NCBI GenBank assembly: GCA_963707875.1
Contig: CAVPRU010000001.1
Coordinates: 1,054,001-1,118,000, forward strand
DNA: 64,000 nucleotides
Direction of reading: 5' to 3'
Origin: SZUA-320 sp963707875
Lineage (GTDB): Bacteria; Gemmatimonadota; Gemmatimonadetes; Gemmatimonadales; GWC2-71-9
Below are positions 50,562 to 59,568 of this stretch, piece by piece (within the stretch, counting starts at the first letter, position 1; each line of letters begins with the position of its first letter). Both the position numbers and the translations under genes were made by a program. The notes beneath the pieces are model-generated. The model was not told where the DNA came from and ran no database searches. It worked only from the letters and a program-made list of their open reading frames with translations.

Positions 50562-51395
50562 ATGACCACCAATCGGAAGTTCACTGCCCTCGGACTGGCT
50601 GCGACCCTGGTACTTGGTGCCTGTGCGGAGAGCACCGGTCCCCGATCCGCCGATCCGACGCTCAACCTGGATGTCGCCACCGCGATGGCCGATGGGGCGG
50701 GTGCGGATGTCCAGACCATGCGGGAGCTCAGCCATGGTCTGCAGGTGGGGATGCGATTCTGGCTGACCCCCCAGGAGGCCCCATCGGCCGGCGACTGCCC
50801 GTACGATGCCGGCACCGGCTGGCACACCTGCGCGACGATCACCGGTCCTGGCGGACTCTCGCTCGACCGCCGCTACGCGTTCTACGATGCCTCGAACGCC
50901 GCCATGGAGACCTTCGACCAACTGTTGACCGCCAAGATCCACTTCATCAAGCACGCTGAAGGTTCGATCGGGCGGACCATGGACGGCGGCAGCATGACCG
51001 CCGAGGTGGACTACGACCGCGACATGGTCGTGACGGGTCTGGCCGGTGAGGAGACCTCCCGGACCTGGAACGGCACCGGCGCGAGCGAGGTCAAGCGGAC
51101 CCGGATGTCGGACGCCCGCGGCACCCGGACCTACGAACTCGAGGCCGCCGTGACGGTGGCCGGGGTGGTGGTCCCGCGCCGGTCCGACGAGCAGACCGAT
51201 GCCTGGCCCACCGCCGGAACGATCACCAAGGTGGTCACCGGAACGGTGAGCAACGGGGAGGAGACCCGGCAGATCAGCCGGACCGTCATCATCAGCTTCA
51301 ACGGAACGCAGTTCCCGACGGCCACCGTCAACGGGGAGCCGTTCACCATCGACTTGGCCAATCGCATGGCCCATCGGGGCGGCGGCCGTCCGTAA
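50562..51395 (+). CDS. lipoprotein of unknown function
   Basis: The 277-residue protein has a lipoprotein signal (LGLAATLVLGAC, Cys about 20). The mature protein reads beta-rich with YDAGTGWHTCATIT, then GSMTAEVDYDRDMVVTGLAG and SRTVIISFNGTQFPTATVNG. Two cysteines near the middle (CPYD and HTC) may form a disulfide. It was not recognised. It is monocistronic: a strong hairpin terminator follows the stop codon. The ATG was chosen for the signal peptide; longer in-frame starts add a basic, non-signal stretch. Confidence 0.8.
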   Translation: MTTNRKFTALGLAATLVLGACAESTGPRSADPTLNLDVATAMADGAGADVQTMRELSHGLQVGMRFWLTPQEAPSAGDCPYDAGTGWHTCATITGPGGLSLDRRYAFYDASNAAMETFDQLLTAKIHFIKHAEGSIGRTMDGGSMTAEVDYDRDMVVTGLAGEETSRTWNGTGASEVKRTRMSDARGTRTYELEAAVTVAGVVVPRRSDEQTDAWPTAGTITKVVTGTVSNGEETRQISRTVIISFNGTQFPTATVNGEPFTIDLANRMAHRGGGRP

Positions 51396-51417
51396 CGGCT
51401 GCGGGTAAAGTTGGGGG

Positions 51418-51453
51418 AGCGGGGACGTCGAGGCGACGTCCCCGCTTTCATTT
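51418..51453 (+). terminator. rho-independent-like terminator
   Basis: A perfect 13-base stem (AGCGGGGACGTCG with its complement, loop AGG) is followed by TTCATTT. It lies 22 bases after the stop of the lipoprotein gene and just before the selO start. Confidence 0.85.
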
Positions 51454-51455
51454 GG

Positions 51456-51461
51456 TATATT
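51456..51461 (+). promoter_or_regulatory. possible -10 element of selO, suggesting a leaderless transcript
   Basis: TATATT lies 10 bases before the selO ATG and directly after the terminator. A transcript starting about 7 bases further would have almost no leader. No Shine-Dalgarno sequence is present before the ATG, which fits. Confidence 0.4.
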
Positions 51462-51471
51462 GGGTGCACCA

Positions 51472-52932
51472 ATGGCCTCTATCGCCGCCCTCCGCCTCGA
51501 CAACACCTATGCCCGGCTGGCCCCGGAGCTCTACGAAGTCGTCGACCCCACCCCGCTGACCGCACCGCGACTGCTGGCGCTCAACCCGGACGCCGCCGCG
51601 TTGATCGGGCTCGACCCCGACGCCAGCTCCCGTGACGACCTGACCCAGTACCTCGCCGGTTCCCGACGGATTCCGGGCGCCGAGCCGGTGGCGATGCTCT
51701 ATGCCGGTCATCAGTTCGGGGTGTGGGTCCCCCAGCTTGGGGACGGCCGTGCCATCCTCCTGGCCCAGACGGTCAATGATCGCGGTGAGCGGTGGGACCT
51801 CCACCTCAAGGGCAGCGGGCCGACCCGGTTCTCCCGGGGCGGCGACGGGCGCGCCGTGCTGCGCAGCACGATCCGGGAGTATCTGGCCTCCGAGGCGATG
51901 CATGGCCTGGGCATCCCCACCACGCGGGCCCTCTCGATCGTCACCAGCGATACCACGGTTCGACGGGAGACCATCGAGCCGGCCGCCGCCCTGATCCGGA
52001 TGGCCCCGAGCCATGTCCGGTTCGGGAGTTTTGAGGTGCTGACCTCCCGGGACCGGCCCGATCTGCTGCGGGCGCTGGCCAACCACGTCATCGAACTGCA
52101 CGCGCCGGCGTTCAAGGGCCGTCCGGCTGACTGGTTCCGGGAGGTGGTCGTCCGGACCGCCAGGATGATCGCTTCCTGGCAGGCCGTCGGCTTCACCCAT
52201 GGAGTGATGAACACCGACAACATGTCGATCCTGGGCCTGACCCTTGACTACGGCCCGTATGGGTTCATGGAGGCGTTCGACTCCGGCTTCATTCCGAATC
52301 ATTCCGATCATGCCGGCCGCTATGCATTCGACCAGCAGCCCGGGGTGGGATTGTGGAATGTGGTGCGCCTCGCTGAAGCGTTGGTTCCGTTGATCAACCG
52401 GGAGGAGGCGGAAGAGGCCATCATGGCCTACCGACCGGCCTTCGAGCAGCACCTGTCGCTCCGGCTCAGGGCCAAGCTCGGGTTCAGCGAATCGCGACCC
52501 GAGGATGGGGCGCTGACCGCCAGTCTCTTCACCCTGCTCCAGACCCAGCGGGCCGACTACCCCAGGTTCTTCCGGGCCCTGGCGCTGTTCTCGTCGCAGG
52601 ATGGGGCGACCCCGCTGGCGCTCCGGGCCGAGGTCACCGATCAGGCGGCACTGGACACCTGGCTGGTCAGCTACCGGGACCGGCTGGCGAGCGAGCGGAG
52701 CCGGGACAGCGAACGGCAGGCCCGGATGGCCCGGGTCAACCCGGTCTATGTGCTCCGCGCCTGGCTGGCCGAGCGAGCAATCCGCAAGGCCGAGGACGAA
52801 GGGGAGGGGAGTGAGATCGAACGGCTGCGGCTGCTGCTCCGGTACCCCTATGCCGAGCAGCCGAACGCGGCGGAGTACACCCGGAGCGCGCCGGAGTGGG
52901 CCCGCGACCTGGTCCTCAGTTGTTCGTCCTGA
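51472..52932 (+). CDS. selO: SelO/YdiU protein AMPylase
   Basis: The 486-residue protein is a full-length SelO pseudokinase. SelO transfers AMP from ATP to Ser, Thr or Tyr of target proteins and is linked to redox stress. Family marks are LYAGHQFGVWVPQLGDGRAI (about 76-95), LHLKGSGPTRFSRGGDGRAV, SIREYLASEAMHGLGIPTTR-type helix, THGVMNTDNMSILGLTLDYG (inverted-DFG-like region) and PFGFMEAFDS-type loop. The C-terminus ends SCSS, where the first S-C pair matches the Sec/Cys position of the family, so a redox-active cysteine is kept. The start is the ATG without a ribosome binding site; it lies just after a -10-like TATATT. Confidence 0.95.
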   Translation: MASIAALRLDNTYARLAPELYEVVDPTPLTAPRLLALNPDAAALIGLDPDASSRDDLTQYLAGSRRIPGAEPVAMLYAGHQFGVWVPQLGDGRAILLAQTVNDRGERWDLHLKGSGPTRFSRGGDGRAVLRSTIREYLASEAMHGLGIPTTRALSIVTSDTTVRRETIEPAAALIRMAPSHVRFGSFEVLTSRDRPDLLRALANHVIELHAPAFKGRPADWFREVVVRTARMIASWQAVGFTHGVMNTDNMSILGLTLDYGPYGFMEAFDSGFIPNHSDHAGRYAFDQQPGVGLWNVVRLAEALVPLINREEAEEAIMAYRPAFEQHLSLRLRAKLGFSESRPEDGALTASLFTLLQTQRADYPRFFRALALFSSQDGATPLALRAEVTDQAALDTWLVSYRDRLASERSRDSERQARMARVNPVYVLRAWLAERAIRKAEDEGEGSEIERLRLLLRYPYAEQPNAAEYTRSAPEWARDLVLSCSS

Positions 52933-52935
52933 TCG

Positions 52936-54399
52936 CTACCTGAGACTCGACAGCCAGAGGGTCACGAAGGCCCCGTAGAACAGGGCCATGGTGACGAGTG
53001 CCACCCGGCGCCAGAGCGGCGGCCGGAGCGCCGGGGGGAGCAGGGTGGTGTTGATCCGCAGCAGGTGGAGTGAGGCCAGCACAAACACGATCCCCCCGAC
53101 ATTGGCCGAGATCTGCAGCAGGACCACCGGCTGGGCCAGCCGGAGCGCGATGACCCCCCAGGCCACCAGCAGGCCAAGTACCGAGTAGTAGACCAGCCGG
53201 ACATCCCCGCCGCGCCAGGTCCGGACTCGGGAGCTGCCAGCCCACAGGATATCGGTGATCCCCCGGACCGTTCCCTCCAGAATATCGAGCTGGGCCTTGA
53301 GGAGGACCCAGACCGCCATCATCGCGATGATCCCGCCGAAGACCGCCCCCCTGGCCCCGGAAACCGCATGCGCCAGGGTGGAAGCCACCGCCAGGCCCCG
53401 GATGTCTTCCCCGCTCGGCACGAATGTCACATACAGCAGGCCGGGGAGCAGCATCCCCAGCACCGCACCGATGAAGAACACCCCGTACTGATCCGCCCGG
53501 ACCAGCCGCCACCATCCCTTCCACCGCTGCATGGTCACGGGATCGGTACCAATCCGGAAGCCGGTGTGGGCCAGGTCGGTCCGCTTCCCGCCGATGGCGG
53601 AAGGGATGTACCCCGCCACACCGCCCATCCCGTATCCCTTGTCGCGGGCCCAGTTCGAGAGGGAGATGTTGATCACACCGCCGGCACCGGAGAAGGCCGC
53701 GAACGCCCCGATCAGGAACCAGTCGATGCCGGCTGGCACCGGATTGAAGTTGCCGGTCGCGGCGTCGAACCCGAACCAGCCGACCAGCCCCCCGATCCAG
53801 GTCGCCCCCGGGACGAAGAGGATGGCCAGCACCAGCAGGCCGCCGATGATCAGGGTGACCAGCACCCAGTTGAGTATCTCGAGGGTCCGCTCGATCCGTC
53901 GTCCCACCAGCAGAACGGCGACACAGAGGGCGTAGGCCGCCAGGCCGGCGAGGTAGACGAGGTTGGCCTCCTCGGGTCCCGCCAGCCGCTTGGTAAACAG
54001 GAAGAAAACCGCCCCGGCCGCAGTGCCCGCCCAGGCCGGCCAGCCCGCCTGAAGCAGGAAGAACAGGGAATAGAGCCACGCCCAGAAGCCGGCCCGGGGC
54101 GCGGTCCGCATGAACCCGGTGAAGACCGGTTCCCCGGTGGCGATGGTGTACCGCATCAGCTCGGTGTTGAACAGGGTCTGAAGGGTGATCGCCACGCCCG
54201 ATATCCACAGCAGCGACAGCCCGTATTTGACCATGACGGCCGGACCGAGGAGAAACTCGCCGCTTCCGATCGACGCACCCAGCAGAATGACCCCCGGCCC
54301 CACCGCGGCGATCCATCCCAATCCCATCGGACGGGGTGGCTCGGGGAGCTGGCCGTCGCGAAACGGATCGAGGCCCGAACGGGCTTCGGGTGCGGTCAT
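52936..54399 (-). CDS. Nramp-related divalent-metal transporter family protein, atypical TM1 motif
   Basis: The 487-residue protein has about eleven TM helices and the Nramp overall pattern. The canonical TM1 metal-binding motif DPGN is replaced by GASIGSGEFLLGP after VGPGVILL, and the TM6 MPH motif is not evident. It therefore belongs to the Nramp-related group without the standard Mn/Fe site, and its substrate is unknown. The ATG was chosen because the mature-looking sequence begins MTAPEARSGLDPFRDG just before TM1; further in-frame starts upstream are unlikely. It is convergent with selO, with only 3 bases between the two stops. Confidence 0.9.
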   Translation of the reverse strand: MTAPEARSGLDPFRDGQLPEPPRPMGLGWIAAVGPGVILLGASIGSGEFLLGPAVMVKYGLSLLWISGVAITLQTLFNTELMRYTIATGEPVFTGFMRTAPRAGFWAWLYSLFFLLQAGWPAWAGTAAGAVFFLFTKRLAGPEEANLVYLAGLAAYALCVAVLLVGRRIERTLEILNWVLVTLIIGGLLVLAILFVPGATWIGGLVGWFGFDAATGNFNPVPAGIDWFLIGAFAAFSGAGGVINISLSNWARDKGYGMGGVAGYIPSAIGGKRTDLAHTGFRIGTDPVTMQRWKGWWRLVRADQYGVFFIGAVLGMLLPGLLYVTFVPSGEDIRGLAVASTLAHAVSGARGAVFGGIIAMMAVWVLLKAQLDILEGTVRGITDILWAGSSRVRTWRGGDVRLVYYSVLGLLVAWGVIALRLAQPVVLLQISANVGGIVFVLASLHLLRINTTLLPPALRPPLWRRVALVTMALFYGAFVTLWLSSLR

Positions 54400-54510
54400 G
54401 CTGATCTCGGCCTGGAGCAAGGATCTGCCAAGATACCGGCCGCCTCGACGATCGGCTACCACCCTGCCCTGGCTTCCGGTCGCCCGCGGTCGGGGATACA
54501 CTTGGGCTCG

Positions 54511-54915
54511 ATGCCCGCTGACCCCCTGGAACCGGTTCGCCCTCTCTTCCACGCCCTGACCGAGGCCTTCGTCCCCGAGGCGGTGGCGTGCACCACCGAG
54601 CAGTGGGCCGAGGCAGATCGGATCGTGGCGCTGGCCCTGTCCGGCCGCCCGGCCGCAATGCGCCGGCAGCTCATCCTGTTCATCCGGATTCTCAACGCGA
54701 TCGCGGTGCTCCGGTACGGCCGCGGACTGGTCTCCCTGGCACCCGCCCAGCGCACCCGATTGCTCGACGCGGTGAGCCGGGCACCGGTGCTGCTCCTCCG
54801 TCGGGGGGTCTGGGGACTCCGGACCCTGGCGATGATGGGCTACTACACTCGATCCGACACGCTGGACGGGCTCGGCTACCGGGCGGCTCCGGCCGGCTGG
54901 GAGGCCCGTCGATGA
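54511..54915 (+). CDS. small helical subunit of a GMC-type dehydrogenase
   Basis: The 134-residue helical protein has no signal peptide. It ends with the pattern RTLAMMGYYTRSDTLDGLGY, which resembles the helper domain fused to, or encoded beside, some GMC oxidoreductases (AMxYYxDxxxWxxIGY). It overlaps the GMC gene by ATGA. It is probably needed for assembly or activity of the flavoenzyme, which is inference from the neighbour. No other family was recognised. Confidence 0.75.
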   Translation: MPADPLEPVRPLFHALTEAFVPEAVACTTEQWAEADRIVALALSGRPAAMRRQLILFIRILNAIAVLRYGRGLVSLAPAQRTRLLDAVSRAPVLLLRRGVWGLRTLAMMGYYTRSDTLDGLGYRAAPAGWEARR

Positions 54916-56417
54916 GCACCAGGCACTACGACGTGGTCGTGGTCGGAAGCGGCGCGGGTGGCGGCACCGTGGCCCAGCGTCTGGCCGACCTGGTGGAGGC
55001 GGGAAAGAAAGTTCTGGTACTGGAACAGGGGCCCCGGTTCCGGGATGAGGACTTCACCGGCCGCGAGCTGGAGATGGCGGATGCCGTGTTCGTGGATGGG
55101 GGCGGCTTCCTGACCGCCGATGGGACGATGACGCTCGCCTTCGGTCAGGGCTACGGCGGCTCGACCATCATCTACACCGGCACCTCGCTGATCGCCCCGG
55201 AGCGGGTCATCCGCCACTGGCAGGTGCCAGGTCTGGATCACGCCGACGTGGAACGCCGCAGTCGGCGCTACATGGCGGAGAACAATGTCCAGTTGCTCGA
55301 TGCGGCCCGGATCAACGACAACAACCGGCTCTTCGTCGAGGGCTGCGCCGGGATCGGGATGCCGGCCGAACAGTTCCCGCTCAACCTGCGCGGCTGCAAG
55401 GGCTCGAGCCTCTGCAACCTCGGCTGTCCCAACGCGGCCAAACAGGGCACCAACCGGGTCCAGTTGCCGGCCGCAGAGCGGCGCGGGGTGGAGGTGGTCA
55501 CCAGGGCCGAGGTCCTCCGGATCGGTGAACGGTCGCTGACGGTGCGGGTCCAGCCCCGGCCGGCCGGTGGAAAGGGCACCGAACCCGAGTGGGCCCCGGG
55601 CGACTATCAGATTGCCGCCAGCCAGGTGATTCTCGCCGCCGGCAGCATCGGATCCCCGGCCATCCTGCTCCGGTCGGCGCTCCAGGGCCTGCCGACGCGG
55701 GTCGGCCACGGCTTCACCTGTCACCCGGCGCACATTCTGGTGGGCGAGCACCCGGCCCCGATCACCAACGACGTCGGTCACCCGAAGAGCTTCTTTCTCG
55801 ACCGGGCCGAGTCGGACGGCTATGTGCTGGAAACCTGCATGTACTTCCCGTTCATCACGGCCAAGAACCTGACCGGATTCGGAGCGGATCACAGCACCCT
55901 GATGCGGGCATTCCCGCGGCTCCAGATGATCCTGGTGCTCGCCTGCGACAAGGCCACCCCGGACAACCGGATCACCGTGGACCGCGATGGCAAGCCGGTG
56001 GTGCACTACCGCTTTACCCCGGAGGTGGTCCGGTCGATGGTCGCCGCGACTCGCACCTCAGCCCGGATCTTCTTCCAGGCCGGGGCGCTCCGGGTCCATG
56101 CTCCGTCGGCCGATCCCCCGCTGCTCGATCGCTCCCAGGCCGATCAGCTCGACAGTCTGATCAGCGAGCAGCATTTCGTGCTCGGGCGGATCTCCATCTC
56201 GGCGGCGCATCTCATGGGCGGCGCCGGGATGGGCCGGGGGCCGGCCGACTCGGTCACCGACGGGTGGGGCCGGGTGCACGGCCGCCCCTGGCTCCGGGTG
56301 GCCGACGCGAGCCTCTTCCCCGATTCCCTCGAGATCAACCCCTACCTCACGGTCATGTCGCTCGCCGACCGGGTTGCCGACGGCGTGCTGGCCGACCTCG
56401 GCCCGCTGACGACCTGA
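54912..56417 (+). CDS. GMC-family FAD-dependent oxidoreductase
   Basis: The 501-residue flavoenzyme has the N-terminal FAD motif VVVGSGAGGGTVAQRL and a GMC C-terminal domain with an active-site His in ISAAHLMGGAGMGRG. A cysteine-rich loop, GCKGSSLCNLGCPNAAKQG, is conserved in a branch of GMC dehydrogenases related to cholesterol oxidase and long-chain alcohol oxidases. The electron acceptor is unknown. The preceding small subunit is coupled to it. A ThDP enzyme follows after 15 bases, so the three probably form one pathway; the substrate cannot be named. Confidence 0.93.
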   Translation: MSTRHYDVVVVGSGAGGGTVAQRLADLVEAGKKVLVLEQGPRFRDEDFTGRELEMADAVFVDGGGFLTADGTMTLAFGQGYGGSTIIYTGTSLIAPERVIRHWQVPGLDHADVERRSRRYMAENNVQLLDAARINDNNRLFVEGCAGIGMPAEQFPLNLRGCKGSSLCNLGCPNAAKQGTNRVQLPAAERRGVEVVTRAEVLRIGERSLTVRVQPRPAGGKGTEPEWAPGDYQIAASQVILAAGSIGSPAILLRSALQGLPTRVGHGFTCHPAHILVGEHPAPITNDVGHPKSFFLDRAESDGYVLETCMYFPFITAKNLTGFGADHSTLMRAFPRLQMILVLACDKATPDNRITVDRDGKPVVHYRFTPEVVRSMVAATRTSARIFFQAGALRVHAPSADPPLLDRSQADQLDSLISEQHFVLGRISISAAHLMGGAGMGRGPADSVTDGWGRVHGRPWLRVADASLFPDSLEINPYLTVMSLADRVADGVLADLGPLTT

Positions 56418-56432
56418 AGCTCCGGAGACCTC

Positions 56433-58160
56433 ATGCGACTGACAGGCGGTGAACTGGTGGTGCGGGCGCTGGAGGCCGAGGGGATCAGCTGCACCTTCGG
56501 GATCCCCGGCACGCACAACATCGAGCTGTACGATGCCCTGGAGCCGTCCTCGGTCCGACCGATCCTGGTGACCGATGAGCAGAGCGCCGGCTTCATGGCC
56601 GATGGCTACTGGCGGGCCTCGGGCAAGCTCGGGTGCGTCAACCTGGTGCCGGGAGCCGGATTCACCCACGCCCTCTCGGGGATCGCCGAGGCCTGGATGG
56701 ACGGTGTGCCGATGCTGGTGCTCGGTTGCGGGATCCGGCAGGACGTCCGGCTGGGCTACCAGCTGCACGACATCGATCAACTGGCGATGGCGGCTCCGGT
56801 CACCAAGGGCGCGTTCCGGCCGCTGGAGGGCCGAGACCTCTACCGCACCATCCGGGAAGCTTGCAGGCTGGCGCGAGCCGGCACCCCCGGACCGGTCATG
56901 GTGGAGGTGCCGGTGAACCTCTACCTGAGCCGGCACGAGGTGAGCGAAGCGGACCTGGGTGCTCCAGGGTCAACCCCGCCGCCGACCGCGACCACGGAGC
57001 AGTTGGACCGTGCGGCCGAATGGCTCAGTGCTCCCGGTACCGGGACCTTGCTTCACGTCGGGCTCGGAGCGGCCGGGGCCGGAGATCAGCTGGTCCGGCT
57101 GGCCGAGCGGCTGGGCGCGCCGGTCACCACGACCATCCAGGGGAAGGGGGTCTTTCCCGAGTCGCATCCGTTGTTTGTGTGGAATGGCTTCGGCAACTCG
57201 GCGCCGCCGTTTGCCCGCGCGGTGGCCCAGGGTTGCGACCGGATCCTGACGATCGGCTGCCGGTTCAGCGAGGTGGGAACCGCGGGCTACGGGATCACCC
57301 TGCCCGGCCCGATGCTCCATGTGGACATCAACCCGGAGGTCCTCGGGCGGAACTTCCCCGCCGAGCTGGGGATCGTCTCCGATGCGGCAGCCTTCGTGGC
57401 CGGGGTGCTCGAGCGACTGCCGGGCGTGGGTCCCGATCGATCGGTGATTGAGAAGACCATTGCCGATGGCCGCCAGGCGGTGTGGGAGGGGCAGGATGCG
57501 GAACAGAGCCCCGACCGGGTGTCCCCTATGGCGCTGGTCCGCGCGCTGCAGCGGGCGTTCGGCCCGGAGACGGTCTTCACCACCGACAGCGGCAACGGGA
57601 CCTTCCTGGCGATGGAGGGTCTGGTGCTTGAGCGGCCGGGACGATTCCTCGCTCCGGTGGACTACTCCTGCATGGGCTATTCGGTGCCCGCCGCGATCGG
57701 AGCAGCCCTGGGCCGGCCGGGGACTCCGGTCGTCGCGCTGGCTGGCGACGGCGCCTTCCTGATGACTGGCCTAGAACTGCTGACGGCCGCCAACCAGGGG
57801 ATTCCGGTCCTGGTGGTCGTGCTGCGCGATCGGCAGCTGGCACAGATTGCCCAGTTCCAGGGGACCGCGTTCAACCGCCCGGTGGCGAGCCAGCTGCCCG
57901 ACTACGACCTGGCGAGTCTGGCCGCCGGGATGGGAATCGAGTGTCTCCCGCTCATGGGCGACGGGGAGATCGATACCGTCCTCGCGCGTGCGCGCGAGCG
58001 ACTCGACGCGGGGATACCGCTTATGATCGATGCGGCGGTGGACTACTCGGCCAGGACCTGGTTTACCAAGGGGGTGGTGAAGACGATGCTGGCCCGCCTG
58101 TCATGGCCCGACCGCCTCCGGTTCATCAGCCGGGCCCTGGCCCGGAAGGTGACCGGCTAG
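56433..58160 (+). CDS. ThDP-dependent acetolactate synthase-like enzyme
   Basis: The 575-residue protein has the acetolactate-synthase superfamily plan: a PYR domain with the catalytic Glu in VTDEQSAGFMADGYW, a central domain, and a PP domain with the GDG motif (VVALAGDGAFLMTGLELLTA). The usual NN ending of the ThDP motif is replaced by RD in VVLRD, which is tolerated in some members. It lacks strong markers of true acetohydroxyacid synthase and could be a benzoylformate-type decarboxylase or a related ligase. It follows the GMC dehydrogenase by 15 bases, with GGAG before its ATG. Confidence 0.9.
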   Translation: MRLTGGELVVRALEAEGISCTFGIPGTHNIELYDALEPSSVRPILVTDEQSAGFMADGYWRASGKLGCVNLVPGAGFTHALSGIAEAWMDGVPMLVLGCGIRQDVRLGYQLHDIDQLAMAAPVTKGAFRPLEGRDLYRTIREACRLARAGTPGPVMVEVPVNLYLSRHEVSEADLGAPGSTPPPTATTEQLDRAAEWLSAPGTGTLLHVGLGAAGAGDQLVRLAERLGAPVTTTIQGKGVFPESHPLFVWNGFGNSAPPFARAVAQGCDRILTIGCRFSEVGTAGYGITLPGPMLHVDINPEVLGRNFPAELGIVSDAAAFVAGVLERLPGVGPDRSVIEKTIADGRQAVWEGQDAEQSPDRVSPMALVRALQRAFGPETVFTTDSGNGTFLAMEGLVLERPGRFLAPVDYSCMGYSVPAAIGAALGRPGTPVVALAGDGAFLMTGLELLTAANQGIPVLVVVLRDRQLAQIAQFQGTAFNRPVASQLPDYDLASLAAGMGIECLPLMGDGEIDTVLARARERLDAGIPLMIDAAVDYSARTWFTKGVVKTMLARLSWPDRLRFISRALARKVTG

Positions 58161-58260
58161 CGGATCCCAGGCCTTTGTCCCCGGCACCGGCGGTCGATGT
58201 GCAACCTTCCCCGGGCGCCGGGCGTCATAGCAGAATACCCCTCGAGTACTGGACGGTCGA

Positions 58261-59550
58261 ATGCGCTGGCGCACTCGTGCTACTCTCGTGGTTCTCGTCC
58301 TCATACTTCCGGCCACCCTGCCAGCCCAGGAGCCCACCTCGGCCGAGACGGCGGTGGCCCTCAAGGTCTTCCTCGACTGTGAACCCTACTACTGCGATCC
58401 CGACTTCTTCCGGACCGAGATCACCTGGGTCAACTGGGTTCGAGATCGGGCCGATGCCGAGATCCAGCTGCTGGTCACCACCCAGACCACCGGCAGTGGC
58501 GGCCGGGAGTACACCATGCGGTTTCTCGGCCTGGGCGCCCAGGCCGGCCACCAGGATGAGCTGCGCCACAGCAGCTCGGCGACAGCCACGGAGGACGAGC
58601 GACGGCGAGGACTGGTCCGGATGGTCAAGCTCGGCCTCGCACCGTTTGCCGCCCGAGCCGGGGCGGTGGATCTCCAGGTGAACTCTGCCGGCCGGCCCGC
58701 TGGCGGGGCCGGAGTCCTCCAGCCCGACGACCCGTGGAACTACTGGGTCTTCCGGGCCAGCGGAAACGGGTACTTCAACGGGGAGACGCGCTCCAACTCG
58801 GCCAGTCTCTACGGCTCGCTCCGAGCGACCCGAACCACCGACCTCTGGAAGCTCCGGTTCGAACTCCAGGGGAGCCGAAGCACCAGTCACTTCGAGTTCG
58901 ACAGCGGGGATGCTTTCGACAGCAAGCTGATCAGCACCGGCGGGAGCGCGCTGGCAGTCCGGAGCCTGGGGCGGCATTGGTCGGCCGGGGTGAACCTCTC
59001 GGCCCGGCGGTCCGACGATGAGAACACGGACCTGGCTCTGCGGGTCAGGCCCGGATTGGAGTTCAACGTCTTCCCCTACCACGAGTCCACCACCCGCCAG
59101 CTGACTTTCCTGTATGAAATCGGGATCAGCGGATTCCAGTACCAGGACACTACGATCTTTGACAAGGTGTCAGAGACTCGGCCGAACCAGAGCCTGACCG
59201 CGTCACTGGTCACCAAGCAACCGTGGGGGTCGACCAATCTCTCGTTGAGTGCCGGCAGTTACCTGGATGACCCCAGCCAGAACCATGTCACCCTGTTCGG
59301 CGGGCTGAACATCCGGGTCGTCAAAGGCCTCCAGGCCAATTTCTTCGGCTCGTACGGCCGGCTCCGGGACCAGCTCTACCTGCCCAAGGGGGGGGCCACG
59401 GACGAGGAGGTGCTCCTCCGGTTGAAGAGACTCCGGACCAGCTATCGCTATTACGCCTCGGTTGGCCTGAGCTACACCTTCGGCTCGATCTTCAACAATA
59501 TCGTGAACCCGCGCTTTGGCGGGAGCGGAGACCAGATCTTCTTCTTCTGA
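58261..59550 (+). CDS. outer-membrane beta-barrel protein
   Basis: The 429-residue protein has a signal peptide (ATLVVLVLILPATLPAQ). The N-terminal part (about 25-150) is a soluble domain with FLDCEPYYCDPDFF cysteines. The remainder is an alternating amphipathic barrel with strands such as TSHFEFDSGDAFDSKLIST and RTSYRYYASVGLSYTFGS, ending in aromatic residues (QIFFF). No family was recognised. It is convergent with the chemoreceptor gene. Confidence 0.83.
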   Translation: MRWRTRATLVVLVLILPATLPAQEPTSAETAVALKVFLDCEPYYCDPDFFRTEITWVNWVRDRADAEIQLLVTTQTTGSGGREYTMRFLGLGAQAGHQDELRHSSSATATEDERRRGLVRMVKLGLAPFAARAGAVDLQVNSAGRPAGGAGVLQPDDPWNYWVFRASGNGYFNGETRSNSASLYGSLRATRTTDLWKLRFELQGSRSTSHFEFDSGDAFDSKLISTGGSALAVRSLGRHWSAGVNLSARRSDDENTDLALRVRPGLEFNVFPYHESTTRQLTFLYEIGISGFQYQDTTIFDKVSETRPNQSLTASLVTKQPWGSTNLSLSAGSYLDDPSQNHVTLFGGLNIRVVKGLQANFFGSYGRLRDQLYLPKGGATDEEVLLRLKRLRTSYRYYASVGLSYTFGSIFNNIVNPRFGGSGDQIFFF

Positions 59551-59568
59551 TGGACGGAAGGTGACGGA

